Assembly (NCBI GenBank): GCA_036387255.1
Contig: DASVUC010000126.1
Location: 1-15,463, forward strand
Length of the DNA: 15,463 nucleotides
Direction of reading: 5' to 3'
DNA from: DASVUC01 sp036387255
GTDB taxonomy: Bacteria; Planctomycetota; Phycisphaerae; Tepidisphaerales; Tepidisphaeraceae
Shown here piece after piece: positions 1 through 6,734 of this stretch (position 1 is its first letter; each line of letters starts with the position of its first letter). The position numbers and the translations under genes were made by a program. The notes beneath the pieces were generated by a model. It ran no database searches and was not told the origin of the DNA. It saw only the letters and a list, made by a program, of their open reading frames with translations.

Positions 1-402
1 CCGTCGGGGGCGATGGAGGAGATCGCGGAGTTCCTGGGGATCACGCCGGCGGAGGTGATGGATACCGCGACGTTCTATGAAGAATACTGGCTGCGGCCGA
101 AGGGGAAGTATTTGATCCAGGTTTGCCGGTCGCTGGCCTGCGAGATCTGCGGGTGCAGGGAGCTGACCGAGCGGATGATGAGTCAGTTGAACGTCGAGCT
201 GGGAGAGACGACGGCGGATCAACGCTGCACGCTGGTGGAGCTGGAATGCCTCGGCTCGTGCGGAACGGCCCCGGTGGCGATGGTGAACGAGGTGCTGCAC
301 GAGAACGTGACGCCGGAGTCTTTGAGCGAAATTGTCGACAAGCTGCCCGAGGACCCGGCGGCGTATAAGGATCCTTCCGTCACCTGGGACGATCACCACT
401 GA
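1..402 (+). CDS. nuoE: NADH-quinone oxidoreductase subunit E (24 kDa [2Fe-2S] subunit), 5'-truncated by the window edge
   Basis: This is the C-terminal 133 residues of the thioredoxin-like [2Fe-2S] subunit of respiratory complex I, which holds the N1a cluster in the peripheral NADH-oxidising arm. The reading frame is open from base 1. The ATG at 13 lies inside the protein (the family is usually about 160-180 residues), so the true start is upstream. Counting from base 1, the four ligands are C42 and C47 (CRSLAC) and C83 and C87 (CLGSC). They give the C-x4-C-x35-C-x3-C spacing typical of NuoE. Two extra cysteines (C50, C52) follow the first pair and are not part of the usual motif. The stop is at 400-402. 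The next gene starts 10 nt later on the same strand, and nuoF follows after four small genes. HndA-type hydrogenase subunits share this fold, but the accompanying NuoF lacks hydrogenase-type extra ferredoxin domains, so complex I is preferred. Confidence 0.93.
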   Translation, partial: PSGAMEEIAEFLGITPAEVMDTATFYEEYWLRPKGKYLIQVCRSLACEICGCRELTERMMSQLNVELGETTADQRCTLVELECLGSCGTAPVAMVNEVLHENVTPESLSEIVDKLPEDPAAYKDPSVTWDDHH

Positions 403-412
403 TGTGCGGCCG

Positions 413-997
413 ATGAGAACTCCACGAGGCTATATGTGGATTGCGGCGATCGCGGTGCTCGTGGTGCTGGGGGCCCTGTGGATCTGGATGAACTACTTCC
501 AGACGTACCACCTGGCGACGGTGGACACGATGCGGCTGTATCGCGATGGCTTTCGGTCGCTGCGGGAATTCCGGACCGCGATCGCGGATGTAAATCCGAA
601 GACGGTGATTCCGCTGATCGACGCGGACGAGCGGAAGCAGTCGCCGTTCGACGAAGAGGATGATTTTTGTCGGCGGAGCCGGATCAAGATCATCGGTGTG
701 CCGGTGAAACTGGGCGGCTGGCCGGCGCAGGCTGATGTGAAGCGGTTTCTCGAGTTTGCGGCGAATCCAAAATACCAGCCGGTGCTGGTGCACTGTGCGC
801 AGGGCGTTCGCCGCACGGGCATGATGGTGGCGGCATACCAGATGAGCGTGCTGAAGTGGGATAAGGAAAAGACGAAGGGGGCGATCCTGACGTTTGGGCA
901 CAGCCGGCGGAGTATTGGAGACGTCGAGAAGTTTATTGACGGCTATGATCCAGTGACGATGGCGACGGTGACGGATCTGCCGGTGTCTGCGGAATGA
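413..997 (+). CDS. Membrane-anchored dual-specificity/tyrosine phosphatase-like protein
   Basis: Predicted protein of 194 residues. Residues about 8-29 form one hydrophobic segment, which suggests an N-terminal membrane anchor. The rest resembles a small cysteine-dependent phosphatase of the dual-specificity/tyrosine phosphatase superfamily. The signature P-loop is VHCAQGVRRTG at 126-136, giving H127, nucleophile C128 and R134 (HCx5R). An obvious general-acid Asp is not clear; D108 is a candidate. An ORF open from 332 would overlap nuoE by 71 nt. The ATG at 413 is preferred because it sits just after the nuoE stop and directly before the membrane segment. No strong Shine-Dalgarno sequence is visible, so coupling to nuoE translation is likely. 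The substrate cannot be told from sequence; phosphoprotein, phosphoinositide and polyphosphate are all open. Its place between nuoE and nuoF implies co-expression with complex I. Confidence 0.82.
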   Translation: MRTPRGYMWIAAIAVLVVLGALWIWMNYFQTYHLATVDTMRLYRDGFRSLREFRTAIADVNPKTVIPLIDADERKQSPFDEEDDFCRRSRIKIIGVPVKLGGWPAQADVKRFLEFAANPKYQPVLVHCAQGVRRTGMMVAAYQMSVLKWDKEKTKGAILTFGHSRRSIGDVEKFIDGYDPVTMATVTDLPVSAE

Positions 998-1007
998 TGG
1001 TGATGTT

Positions 1008-1214
1008 GTGGCGAAGAAGTCGAACGGTTTGTTTGGTTGGCTGGGTCGCCAGGTGGGATACGTCAAAGGCGGCGTGAAGGCTGAGGTGCCGAAGGTGGTG
1101 TATCAGCAAAAGCGTGTGGAAGAGGCGCGCGTGGAAGGAACGGACCAGGTGCTTCGGCGGACGGTGATTGATGAGGTGATTGTGGAGTCGAAGCGCATTG
1201 AGCAGAAGAAATAG
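1008..1214 (+). CDS. Small basic hypothetical protein (68 aa)
   Basis: Not recognised. It is a 68-residue, lysine- and arginine-rich protein that starts at GTG 1008, 10 nt after the phosphatase stop; no in-frame ATG is available upstream. The N-terminus (AKKSNGLFGWLGRQVGYVKGG) is glycine- and aromatic-rich and could lie on a membrane surface. The C-terminal half (about 35-68) is highly charged with a heptad-like pattern, suggesting an amphipathic helix. There is no transmembrane segment and no cysteine. It shares strand and tight spacing with nuoE, the phosphatase, hicBA and nuoF, so it is probably translated from the same transcript. It could be a small accessory protein of the phosphatase or of complex I, but nothing in the sequence proves this. 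Confidence 0.6.
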   Translation: MAKKSNGLFGWLGRQVGYVKGGVKAEVPKVVYQQKRVEEARVEGTDQVLRRTVIDEVIVESKRIEQKK

Positions 1215-1236
1215 CGTCTGCGTGAAGAAGGTAGTG

Positions 1237-1461
1237 ATGCGACAGATTCAACTAACGGCCGTCATCGAACGAGAAGGCGATGGATTTGTTGCGCTGTGTC
1301 CGGAGATTGATGTTGCCAGCCAAGGGGGCACGTTGGAGGAAGCGCGCCGGAATCTACGCGAGGCCGTGGAGCTATTTTTTGAATGCGCGAGCGATAAAGA
1401 GGTGAAAGAGCGGCTGCCCAACCAAATTTGGGTGGAGCCTTTGGAGATCACCGTTGCCTAA
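1237..1461 (+). CDS. hicB: HicB-family antitoxin, short form
   Basis: A 74-residue HicB-like protein (partial RNase H fold), the antitoxin partner of the downstream HicA. Typical family features are the opening beta strand (MRQIQLTAVIE), EGDGFVALCPEIDVASQG at about 12-29, and the helix TLEEARRNLREAVELFFE at 31-48. It ends soon after the fold, with no C-terminal helix-turn-helix or ribbon-helix-helix domain. It may therefore neutralise HicA without being a DNA-binding autoregulator. The ATG at 1237 is chosen because GAAGG lies just upstream (about 1227-1231) and the family alignment begins there. The frame stays open to 1180, but that would overlap the preceding gene. The gene overlaps hicA by 8 nt, which fits translational coupling. 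The order hicB-hicA is the reverse of the E. coli arrangement but is common elsewhere. Confidence 0.88.
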   Translation: MRQIQLTAVIEREGDGFVALCPEIDVASQGGTLEEARRNLREAVELFFECASDKEVKERLPNQIWVEPLEITVA

Positions 1462-1675
1462 GCTGCGGCGACTCTCCGGTGCCGAGGTGCGCCGGATTTT
1501 GGAAGTACATGGCTTTGCGCTGGTGCGCCAGCGTGGCAGTCATATGGTGATGCAGCGTAAGGTGACGAATTCGACGATCACTGCGATCGTGCCTGATCAT
1601 GCTGAGTTAAGGATTGGGACCTTGCAGTCGATCATCCGGCAGTCGCAGTTGGCTAGAGAATTATTTGAGGCGTGA
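1454..1675 (+). CDS. hicA: HicA-family mRNA interferase toxin
   Basis: A 73-residue HicA toxin with the double-stranded RNA-binding-like fold. HicA toxins cleave mRNA independently of the ribosome. The family features are clear: SGAEVRRILEVHGF at 8-21, RQRGSHMVM at 25-33 containing catalytic H30, and VPDHAELRIGTLQSIIRQS, which is the usual HicA C-terminal motif. The catalytic His is present and the frame is intact, so it looks active. Translation would start at TTG 1454, inside the last codons of hicB. That weak start and 8-nt overlap would keep toxin synthesis tied to, and below, antitoxin synthesis. nuoF begins 3 nt after the hicA stop. A toxin gene so close to a respiratory-chain gene is unusual. 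Confidence 0.9.
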   Translation: MPKLRRLSGAEVRRILEVHGFALVRQRGSHMVMQRKVTNSTITAIVPDHAELRIGTLQSIIRQSQLARELFEA

Positions 1676-1678
1676 CAC

Positions 1679-3028
1679 ATGGCGTTTAATGAACCGGTTT
1701 TGACGAAGCGGATTCCACTTGATCCTTCGCAGCGCAAGCTGGTGGGGTATGACGATTACGTGGCGACAGGGGGGTATGGGGCGTTGCGCAAAGCGCTGGA
1801 GATGAAGGGTGAGGACATCATCAAGACGGTGACGGAGTCCGGTCTTCGCGGGCGCGGGGGGGCGGGGTTTTCGGCCGGGCAGAAGTGGTCCTTTATTCCG
1901 AAGGAGAAGAAGGGGCCGCATTACCTTGCCGTGAATGCGGATGAGTCGGAGCCGGGGACGTTCAAGGATCGGTACCTGATCGACTACGACCCGCACTTGC
2001 TGCTCGAGGGGATCGCGATCGCTTCGATCGCGACGCAGTGCGATGTGGCGTATATCTACATCCGCGGCGAGTACCACCGCCAGGCGAAGGTGCTCGAGAA
2101 GGCGATTAAGGAAGCGTACGACAACGGCATCTTCGGGCAGAACGGGATCTTCGGATCGCAGCACAAAGTTGAGTGCTATGTGCACCGCGGGGCGGGGGCG
2201 TATATCTGCGGGGAAGAGACGGGATTGCTCGAATCGCTGGAAGGGAAGAGGGGATGGCCTCGGAATAAGCCGCCGTTTCCGGCGATCGCGGGGGCGTTTG
2301 CCCGGCCGACGGTGATTAACAACGTGGAGACGTTGTGTCTGGTGCCGCCGGTGATTGAGCGCGGGCCGGCGTGGTTCAAGTCGATGGGAACGCCGTCGTC
2401 TCCGGGTCCCAAGCTCTTTGGCATGAGCGGACACCTTAATCGTCCGGGCGTCTATGAAAACGAGTTGGGCATTACGCTTCAGCAGTCGATCGACATGGCC
2501 GGCGGGATGAAGGGCGGGGCATACAAAGCGGCCATCTGCGGCGGGATTTCGATGGGCGTGCTGGGGACGAACCAGCTCGACATCAAGCTGGACTTCGACG
2601 ATGTGCGCTTCCGCGGCGGATGCCTGGGCTTGGGAACCGCGGGGATGATCGTGATGAACGAGCATACGGACATGGTGGCGGCGCTGCGGAACTGCGTCCG
2701 CTTTTACGCGCACGAGAGCTGCGGTCAGTGCACGCCTTGCCGCGAGGGGTCGGGATGGATGGTGAAGATCCTGAACCGCATCCTGGATGGTCGCGGGCGG
2801 GCGAAGGACCTGGACATGCTGATGGAGCTGGAGAAGACCATGGGGATCATGCCGGGGACGACGATCTGCGGCTTGGCGGATGGCACGGCGTGGGCGACGC
2901 GTACTTTCATCAACAAGTTTTACGATGAGTTCGCGGCGCGGTGTCCGGAAGAAGAATTCCGGAGCGTGTCATTGCCGATCAACCGCGGGATGGAACGGGT
3001 GACGCCGATGGGTTCGAACACGCGGTAG
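1679..3028 (+). CDS. nuoF: NADH-quinone oxidoreductase subunit F (51 kDa, FMN and [4Fe-4S] subunit)
   Basis: A full-length 449-residue NuoF, the complex I subunit that binds NADH and FMN and holds cluster N3. Visible motifs are GRGGAGFSAGQKW from residue 58 (nucleotide/FMN loop), VNADESEPGTFKDR at about 84-98, YICGEETGLLESLEG, and the cluster ligands C348, C351 and C354 (ESCGQCTPCREG) with C397 (TTICGLADG). Length and ends match the complex I form; it lacks the extra N-terminal thioredoxin-like and C-terminal ferredoxin domains of HndC/HoxF-type hydrogenase subunits. GAGG at 1667-1670 precedes the ATG. It is the last gene of the plus-strand operon. nuoG, its usual next neighbour, is absent, and the following gene is convergent with a 27-nt gap. 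Confidence 0.97.
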   Translation: MAFNEPVLTKRIPLDPSQRKLVGYDDYVATGGYGALRKALEMKGEDIIKTVTESGLRGRGGAGFSAGQKWSFIPKEKKGPHYLAVNADESEPGTFKDRYLIDYDPHLLLEGIAIASIATQCDVAYIYIRGEYHRQAKVLEKAIKEAYDNGIFGQNGIFGSQHKVECYVHRGAGAYICGEETGLLESLEGKRGWPRNKPPFPAIAGAFARPTVINNVETLCLVPPVIERGPAWFKSMGTPSSPGPKLFGMSGHLNRPGVYENELGITLQQSIDMAGGMKGGAYKAAICGGISMGVLGTNQLDIKLDFDDVRFRGGCLGLGTAGMIVMNEHTDMVAALRNCVRFYAHESCGQCTPCREGSGWMVKILNRILDGRGRAKDLDMLMELEKTMGIMPGTTICGLADGTAWATRTFINKFYDEFAARCPEEEFRSVSLPINRGMERVTPMGSNTR

Positions 3029-3055
3029 GAAGGTAAGAGGCAAGAGGCTCAAACC

Positions 3056-3466
3056 TCAGGGGGCGTGGACGGCGGCGGGAGTTGAAGTGCCGCATTCGGG
3101 ACACTGCTCCGGCGTGGCGCGGATGTCGTAACCGCAGTTCGTACACAGGCCGCCGACTTCTGCGCGCACATGAGGAATCGCCGCGCGCAAGAAGACCTGG
3201 TTTGCCAGCAAGGCGCCGATTGGGGGCAAGAGAAAGCTTAGCGCCATCAGGAAGTTGGATTCCCACCGGCGCATCGGGCCGGCACCCATGAACAGGAAGT
3301 GCACCAGCGGCGTGACCATGCCGATACTTCCGCAAATCGCCACACCAAGCCAGAATGACTTCGCCCGCCGAACCTTGGGCATAATCCTCCGGGCGATGTC
3401 GTTGCGTTGTTGTCGAGACAAATGCGCCAGCTCGGGTAGAGAAGTAACGGACCAGTAAATTGGCAT
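3056..3466 (-). CDS. Two-TM protein with a C-terminal planctomycete-type zinc ribbon
   Basis: A 136-residue protein of unknown function. The basic N-terminal region (about 1-36) is followed by two hydrophobic segments at about 37-60 and 71-94, then a C-terminal zinc ribbon with C108, C111, C122 and C125 (CTNCGYDIRATPEQCPECGT). This ribbon, often read as CxxCGYDLRATPxRCPECG, recurs at the ends of many small planctomycete membrane proteins; that statement comes from general knowledge. It presumably binds one zinc ion on the cytoplasmic side. The ATG at 3466 is the only reasonable start: an in-frame stop lies three codons upstream. The start is directly preceded by a small hairpin rather than by a well-placed Shine-Dalgarno sequence. 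It is convergent with nuoF and lies downstream of the GH95 gene on the same strand. Confidence 0.8.
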   Translation of the reverse strand: MPIYWSVTSLPELAHLSRQQRNDIARRIMPKVRRAKSFWLGVAICGSIGMVTPLVHFLFMGAGPMRRWESNFLMALSFLLPPIGALLANQVFLRAAIPHVRAEVGGLCTNCGYDIRATPEQCPECGTSTPAAVHAP

Positions 3467-3487
3467 CTGCCGTCAGTATATCGGCAG
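3467..3487 (-). promoter_or_regulatory. Hairpin abutting the start codon of the zinc-ribbon gene
   Basis: A perfect 6-bp inverted repeat (CTGCCG / CGGCAG) with a 9-nt loop ends exactly at the base before the ATG. Folded in the mRNA, it would occupy the normal Shine-Dalgarno position. AGGAGG is present on this strand but 32 nt upstream (3499-3504), inside the loop of the next hairpin. A role in translation initiation is inferred. Confidence 0.4.
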
Positions 3488-3517
3488 CGTGCGGTGGCCC
3501 TCCTACAAAACCGCACG
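3488..3517 (-). terminator. Hairpin downstream of the GH95 gene, no U-tract
   Basis: A perfect 8-bp inverted repeat (CGTGCGGT / ACCGCACG) encloses a 14-nt loop. It lies 11 nt after the GH95 stop on the minus strand. It could end or slow transcription, but no run of U follows, so a Rho-independent terminator is not certain. The loop carries AGGAGG on the minus strand, so it could instead be part of the leader of the zinc-ribbon gene. Confidence 0.4.
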
Positions 3518-3528
3518 ATTGTTAGAGC

Positions 3529-5781
3529 CTAGAACGGGTGGGGGATCTGAATTTCAGTTGTCTTTCCCGCCGGCAGGTTGACCCAGGTTGGATCGCGGTA
3601 GGGGAAATGCACGCCGACCCATGCCGCCTGCGCCGCCGTCATGGTGACCTGCGTCGGGAACCCGTCTTCCCAGGTCATGTCGATCGTTATGCCGCCGCGC
3701 GCACGCAGGCCGCGAAAGCTCCCGCTCGCCCACGCCTTCGGCAGCGCCGGGAGCAGGCGGATCAAATCGGTATGGCTTTGCACGAGCATCTCGGCAATCC
3801 CGGCGGTGGCGCCCAGGTTTCCGTCAATCTGAAAGATCTTCGGCGGATGCAGGTCGAAGAGGTTGGTGCACGTCTGGTGAGCCAGCAACTCGACGAGGTT
3901 CTGGTGCGCCAGCTTGCTCTCGCGGAGGCGCGCCCACATGTTGACGATCCACGCCCGGCTCCACCCGGTGTGCCCGCCGCCGTGCGACAGACGGCGCTGC
4001 AAGGTCACGCGCGCCGCATCCGCCCAGGCGGGTGTTTTGTCGATGTCGATCAGACTCGCCGGATGCAGCGCGAACAGGTGGGAGATGTGGCGATGCCCCG
4101 GCTCCGGCTCATCGTAATCCTCCAGCCATTCCTGCAACTGTCCGTGCTTCCCGACCCGCAGGGGAGTGAGTCGATCCAGCGTTCGCGTGACGTCTCGCAC
4201 GAACCCCTCATCCACATCCAGCACACGCGCGGCTTCGACGCAGTGCATGAACAGCGACCGCACAATCTCCTGGTCCATCGTTGGCCCCATCGTGAGGTGC
4301 GCGAGCTGTCCATCCGCGGTGCGGTACGCGTTCTCCGGGGAGATCGAGGGGCCGGTGACGAGCCGGCCGTCCTTGGGATTTTCCACCAGATAATCGAGGA
4401 AGAACTCTGCGGCCTCTTTGAGGATTGGGTAGCCTCGGTTCCGCAGGAAGTCTTGATCCAGCGTGAAGCGGTAGTGTTCCCAGACGTGTTCGCACAGCCA
4501 TGCGGCGCCCATCGGCCACAGGCCCCACGTCACGTGGCCCTGAGGGGCGGTGTAGCCGAAGATGTCGGTAACGTGATGAGCGACGAAGCCGCCGGCCCCG
4601 TAGTGCACCTCCGCGGTCGTGCGGCCCGATTCCCGCAGGGAATCGAGGAATGAGATAAGCGCGTGGTGACACTCGCCAAGACCGCAGACCTCCGCCGGCC
4701 AATAGTTCATCTGGAGGTTGATGTTCAGGTGGTAATCGCACTCCCAAGGCGGCTTGAGGCTGTCATTCCAGAGGCCCTGAAGATTGCTGGGAAGCGTTCC
4801 CGGGCGGCTGCTGGAGATCAGCAGGTAGCGCCCGAAATGGAAGTAGAGCGCCAGCAGATCTTCATCGGATTCGCCGGATTGCAACCGCTTGAGCCGCTCA
4901 TCGGTGGGCAGCGCCACGACATCGTCATCTTCGTCACCGATGGTGAGATCGACACGGCGAAACAGCTCGCGATGACTTGCCTGGTGGTGATCGCGCAGCG
5001 CCTCGAACGACATCTCCGCCGCCCGGTCTACCAGCGCGTTCGAAAGCGCCAGCGGATCCTTCCCGCGATAATCCGTCCCGGCAGCGAGCACGATCATCAG
5101 GTCATCGGCACCGACAACGCGAATAGAGTCATTCGCTGCTTCGGCCGTTCCACCTTGAGCGATCACCCGCGCCAGACAAGCGATTTTGAGTCCTTCCCCG
5201 CCATCCAGGTTCCCCTGCATGAGGAGCCGGTTATTTCCGTGGGCGGTCACCGTCGCATCGGCTTCCCGCGTCAGGCGGATGTCACAGGAGATCTTCCCGC
5301 GCGCGCTGGCGCCAATAGAGATGACGATCACCTGATCCGCCGCAGTGGAGAAGACCTCCCGAACAAACCTGACTCCGTCCACCTCATACCGTGTCAGGGC
5401 AACGGCCCGATCCAGATCCAACTCGCGATGATAATTCGCCGCCTTCTCGTGTCCGGCGAACTTGAGATGCAGATCGCCGAGCGTCTGGTACGGCTTGATG
5501 TCTCGAGGCCGCCCAAACATGGTTTGCTCCGCCAGCGCCTCCGCCTCTTTCGGCTTGCCTTCGAATAAGAGGCGCCGCACTTCCGGCAGCGCATTGCGCG
5601 ACTTGGGGTTATTCGCGTCGATGCGCTTCCCCGACCAGACCGTTTCTTCGTTGAGTTGGATGCGCTCTTCCGCGATGCCCCCGAACACCATGGCGCCGAG
5701 CCGCCCGTTGCCGACCGGCAGCGCCTCGAGCCACTCCCGGGCGGGCTGCCGGTACCACAGTCGTTTTCGATTCGCCTCCAT
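3529..5781 (-). CDS. Glycoside hydrolase family 95 (alpha-L-fucosidase type)
   Basis: A GH95 enzyme, the family of inverting alpha-1,2-L-fucosidases and some alpha-L-galactosidases. The translation is 750 residues from ATG 5781, or 758 from GTG 5805. Order: N-terminal beta-sandwich beginning LWYRQPAREWLEALPVGNGR, helical linker, (alpha/alpha)6 barrel, C-terminal beta domain. Catalytic motifs are intact (numbered from GTG): HLNINLQMNYWPAE with N361 and N363, QLQEWLEDYDE with general acid E559 followed by GHRHISHLFALHP, and FQIDGNLG with D661. These match the Asn-activated base and Glu acid of the characterised bifidobacterial AfcA. The conserved domain starts almost at residue 1 and no signal peptide is visible, so the enzyme is predicted cytoplasmic and would act on imported oligosaccharides. 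The start is uncertain: AGGAGAG lies too close to the GTG. The gene diverges from an isomerase/epimerase-like gene. Confidence 0.93.
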   Translation of the reverse strand: MEANRKRLWYRQPAREWLEALPVGNGRLGAMVFGGIAEERIQLNEETVWSGKRIDANNPKSRNALPEVRRLLFEGKPKEAEALAEQTMFGRPRDIKPYQTLGDLHLKFAGHEKAANYHRELDLDRAVALTRYEVDGVRFVREVFSTAADQVIVISIGASARGKISCDIRLTREADATVTAHGNNRLLMQGNLDGGEGLKIACLARVIAQGGTAEAANDSIRVVGADDLMIVLAAGTDYRGKDPLALSNALVDRAAEMSFEALRDHHQASHRELFRRVDLTIGDEDDDVVALPTDERLKRLQSGESDEDLLALYFHFGRYLLISSSRPGTLPSNLQGLWNDSLKPPWECDYHLNINLQMNYWPAEVCGLGECHHALISFLDSLRESGRTTAEVHYGAGGFVAHHVTDIFGYTAPQGHVTWGLWPMGAAWLCEHVWEHYRFTLDQDFLRNRGYPILKEAAEFFLDYLVENPKDGRLVTGPSISPENAYRTADGQLAHLTMGPTMDQEIVRSLFMHCVEAARVLDVDEGFVRDVTRTLDRLTPLRVGKHGQLQEWLEDYDEPEPGHRHISHLFALHPASLIDIDKTPAWADAARVTLQRRLSHGGGHTGWSRAWIVNMWARLRESKLAHQNLVELLAHQTCTNLFDLHPPKIFQIDGNLGATAGIAEMLVQSHTDLIRLLPALPKAWASGSFRGLRARGGITIDMTWEDGFPTQVTMTAAQAAWVGVHFPYRDPTWVNLPAGKTTEIQIPHPF

Positions 5782-5849
5782 CACCCCATCGTAGCTTCTG
5801 TCCACCTCTCCTGTTGAACCGCCCCGGCGTTGCGGGTAGTTCTCTGCTC

Positions 5850-6728
5850 ATGGGAACCCGCACCGGTAACTTTGCAATTGGCTTCCGTCGCGCCAGCAAC
5901 ATCGACTGGCAAAAAGATCTCGCCGTTCAAGCACAATGGGCCAAGGAGGCCGGCTTCGACCTGATCGACTTCGACCGTATCACGAGCCAAGACGCAGCGG
6001 TTCTTAAGCAATGGGGCCTTGCCCTGGGCGCGGTGGATCTGATCGACTTCCCGAACATCATGCACAACGACCCGGGCAAGCGCCGCGAGCTGATCGAGCG
6101 CAACGTCGCCTTCGTGAAAGAAGCCGCCGGCTGGGGCGCCAAGGCGATGTTCACTTGTATTTTGCCCGGGGACGCGACGAGGAAGCGGGCGGAGAACTAC
6201 AAGCTGGCGATTGACTGCTACGCGCCGATTGCCGAAGCCTGCGCCGCCGCGGGCGCTTCGCTCGCCGTCGAAGGTTATCCCGGTGGGCCGCCGCACTATC
6301 CGGCGCTCGTGTGCAATCCCGAAACCACGCGCGCGTTTCTCAAAGATATCGGCAAAGGCGCAGGCTTGAACTACGACCCGTCGCACCTCATCCGCCTGGA
6401 GATCGACCACATTCGCTTCCTCAAGGAGTTCGCTCCGCACGTGAAGCACGTGCATGGCAAGGACACCGACGTGAACGAAGAAGCCCGCTACGAGTTCGGC
6501 ACCCAAGGCGCCGCGTTCCAGGAACCGCACCGCTGGGGTCAATGGATCTGGCGCTACACGATTCCCGGACATGGGGTGGCGCGCTGGGGCGATATCTTCC
6601 GTATCCTCAAAGACGCAGGCTTCCGCGGCGCGGTCAGCGTGGAGCTAGAGGATGAGAACTTCAACGGCACCGAGGAAGGCGAGAAGCACGCGCTCCTGCA
6701 CTCGCTGGACTATCTACGCAGCGTGTAG
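5850..6728 (+). CDS. Sugar phosphate isomerase/epimerase-like TIM-barrel protein
   Basis: A 292-residue protein of the xylose-isomerase-like TIM barrel superfamily (AP endonuclease 2 / IolE type). The four divalent-metal ligands expected of the family are visible: E141 (AVEGYPG), D176 in NYDPSHL, a His of KHVHGKD (H200/H202), and E265 (SVELEDENF). This supports a metal-dependent ketose/aldose isomerase or 3-epimerase. No signal peptide or dehydrogenase motif is present. ATG 5850 is chosen; the frame is open to TTG 5814 but the added residues do not look like the family. The gene diverges from the GH95 hydrolase with only 44-68 nt between the starts, so the two probably share a control region and may act in one sugar-degradation route. 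The exact substrate cannot be given. Confidence 0.85.
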   Translation: MGTRTGNFAIGFRRASNIDWQKDLAVQAQWAKEAGFDLIDFDRITSQDAAVLKQWGLALGAVDLIDFPNIMHNDPGKRRELIERNVAFVKEAAGWGAKAMFTCILPGDATRKRAENYKLAIDCYAPIAEACAAAGASLAVEGYPGGPPHYPALVCNPETTRAFLKDIGKGAGLNYDPSHLIRLEIDHIRFLKEFAPHVKHVHGKDTDVNEEARYEFGTQGAAFQEPHRWGQWIWRYTIPGHGVARWGDIFRILKDAGFRGAVSVELEDENFNGTEEGEKHALLHSLDYLRSV

Positions 6729-6734
6729 CGCTTT

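Noticed and set aside
1..402. NuoE/NuoF as NAD-linked hydrogenase (Hnd/Hox) subunits
   Set aside because: NuoF is 449 residues with no added ferredoxin or thioredoxin domains and there is no hydrogenase gene in the window; complex I fits better.
332..412. Longer N-terminus for the phosphatase
   Set aside because: It would overlap nuoE by 71 nt with a non-family, Arg/Thr/Pro-rich stretch; ATG 413 directly precedes the membrane helix.
1661..2713. 350-codon minus-strand ORF antisense to nuoF
   Set aside because: It overlaps a clear nuoF in full, has Arg/His/Pro-rich non-globular translation and no family features. Long antisense ORFs are expected in GC-rich DNA.
3538..5568. Two long plus-strand ORFs (371 and 301 codons) opposite the GH95 gene
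   Set aside because: The GH95 frame has all conserved motifs. These translations are low-complexity shadows without recognisable domains.
5781..6572. 263-codon minus-strand ORF opposite the isomerase/epimerase-like gene
   Set aside because: The plus-strand protein carries a complete metal-ligand set; the antisense frame shows no motif and overlaps the GH95 start.
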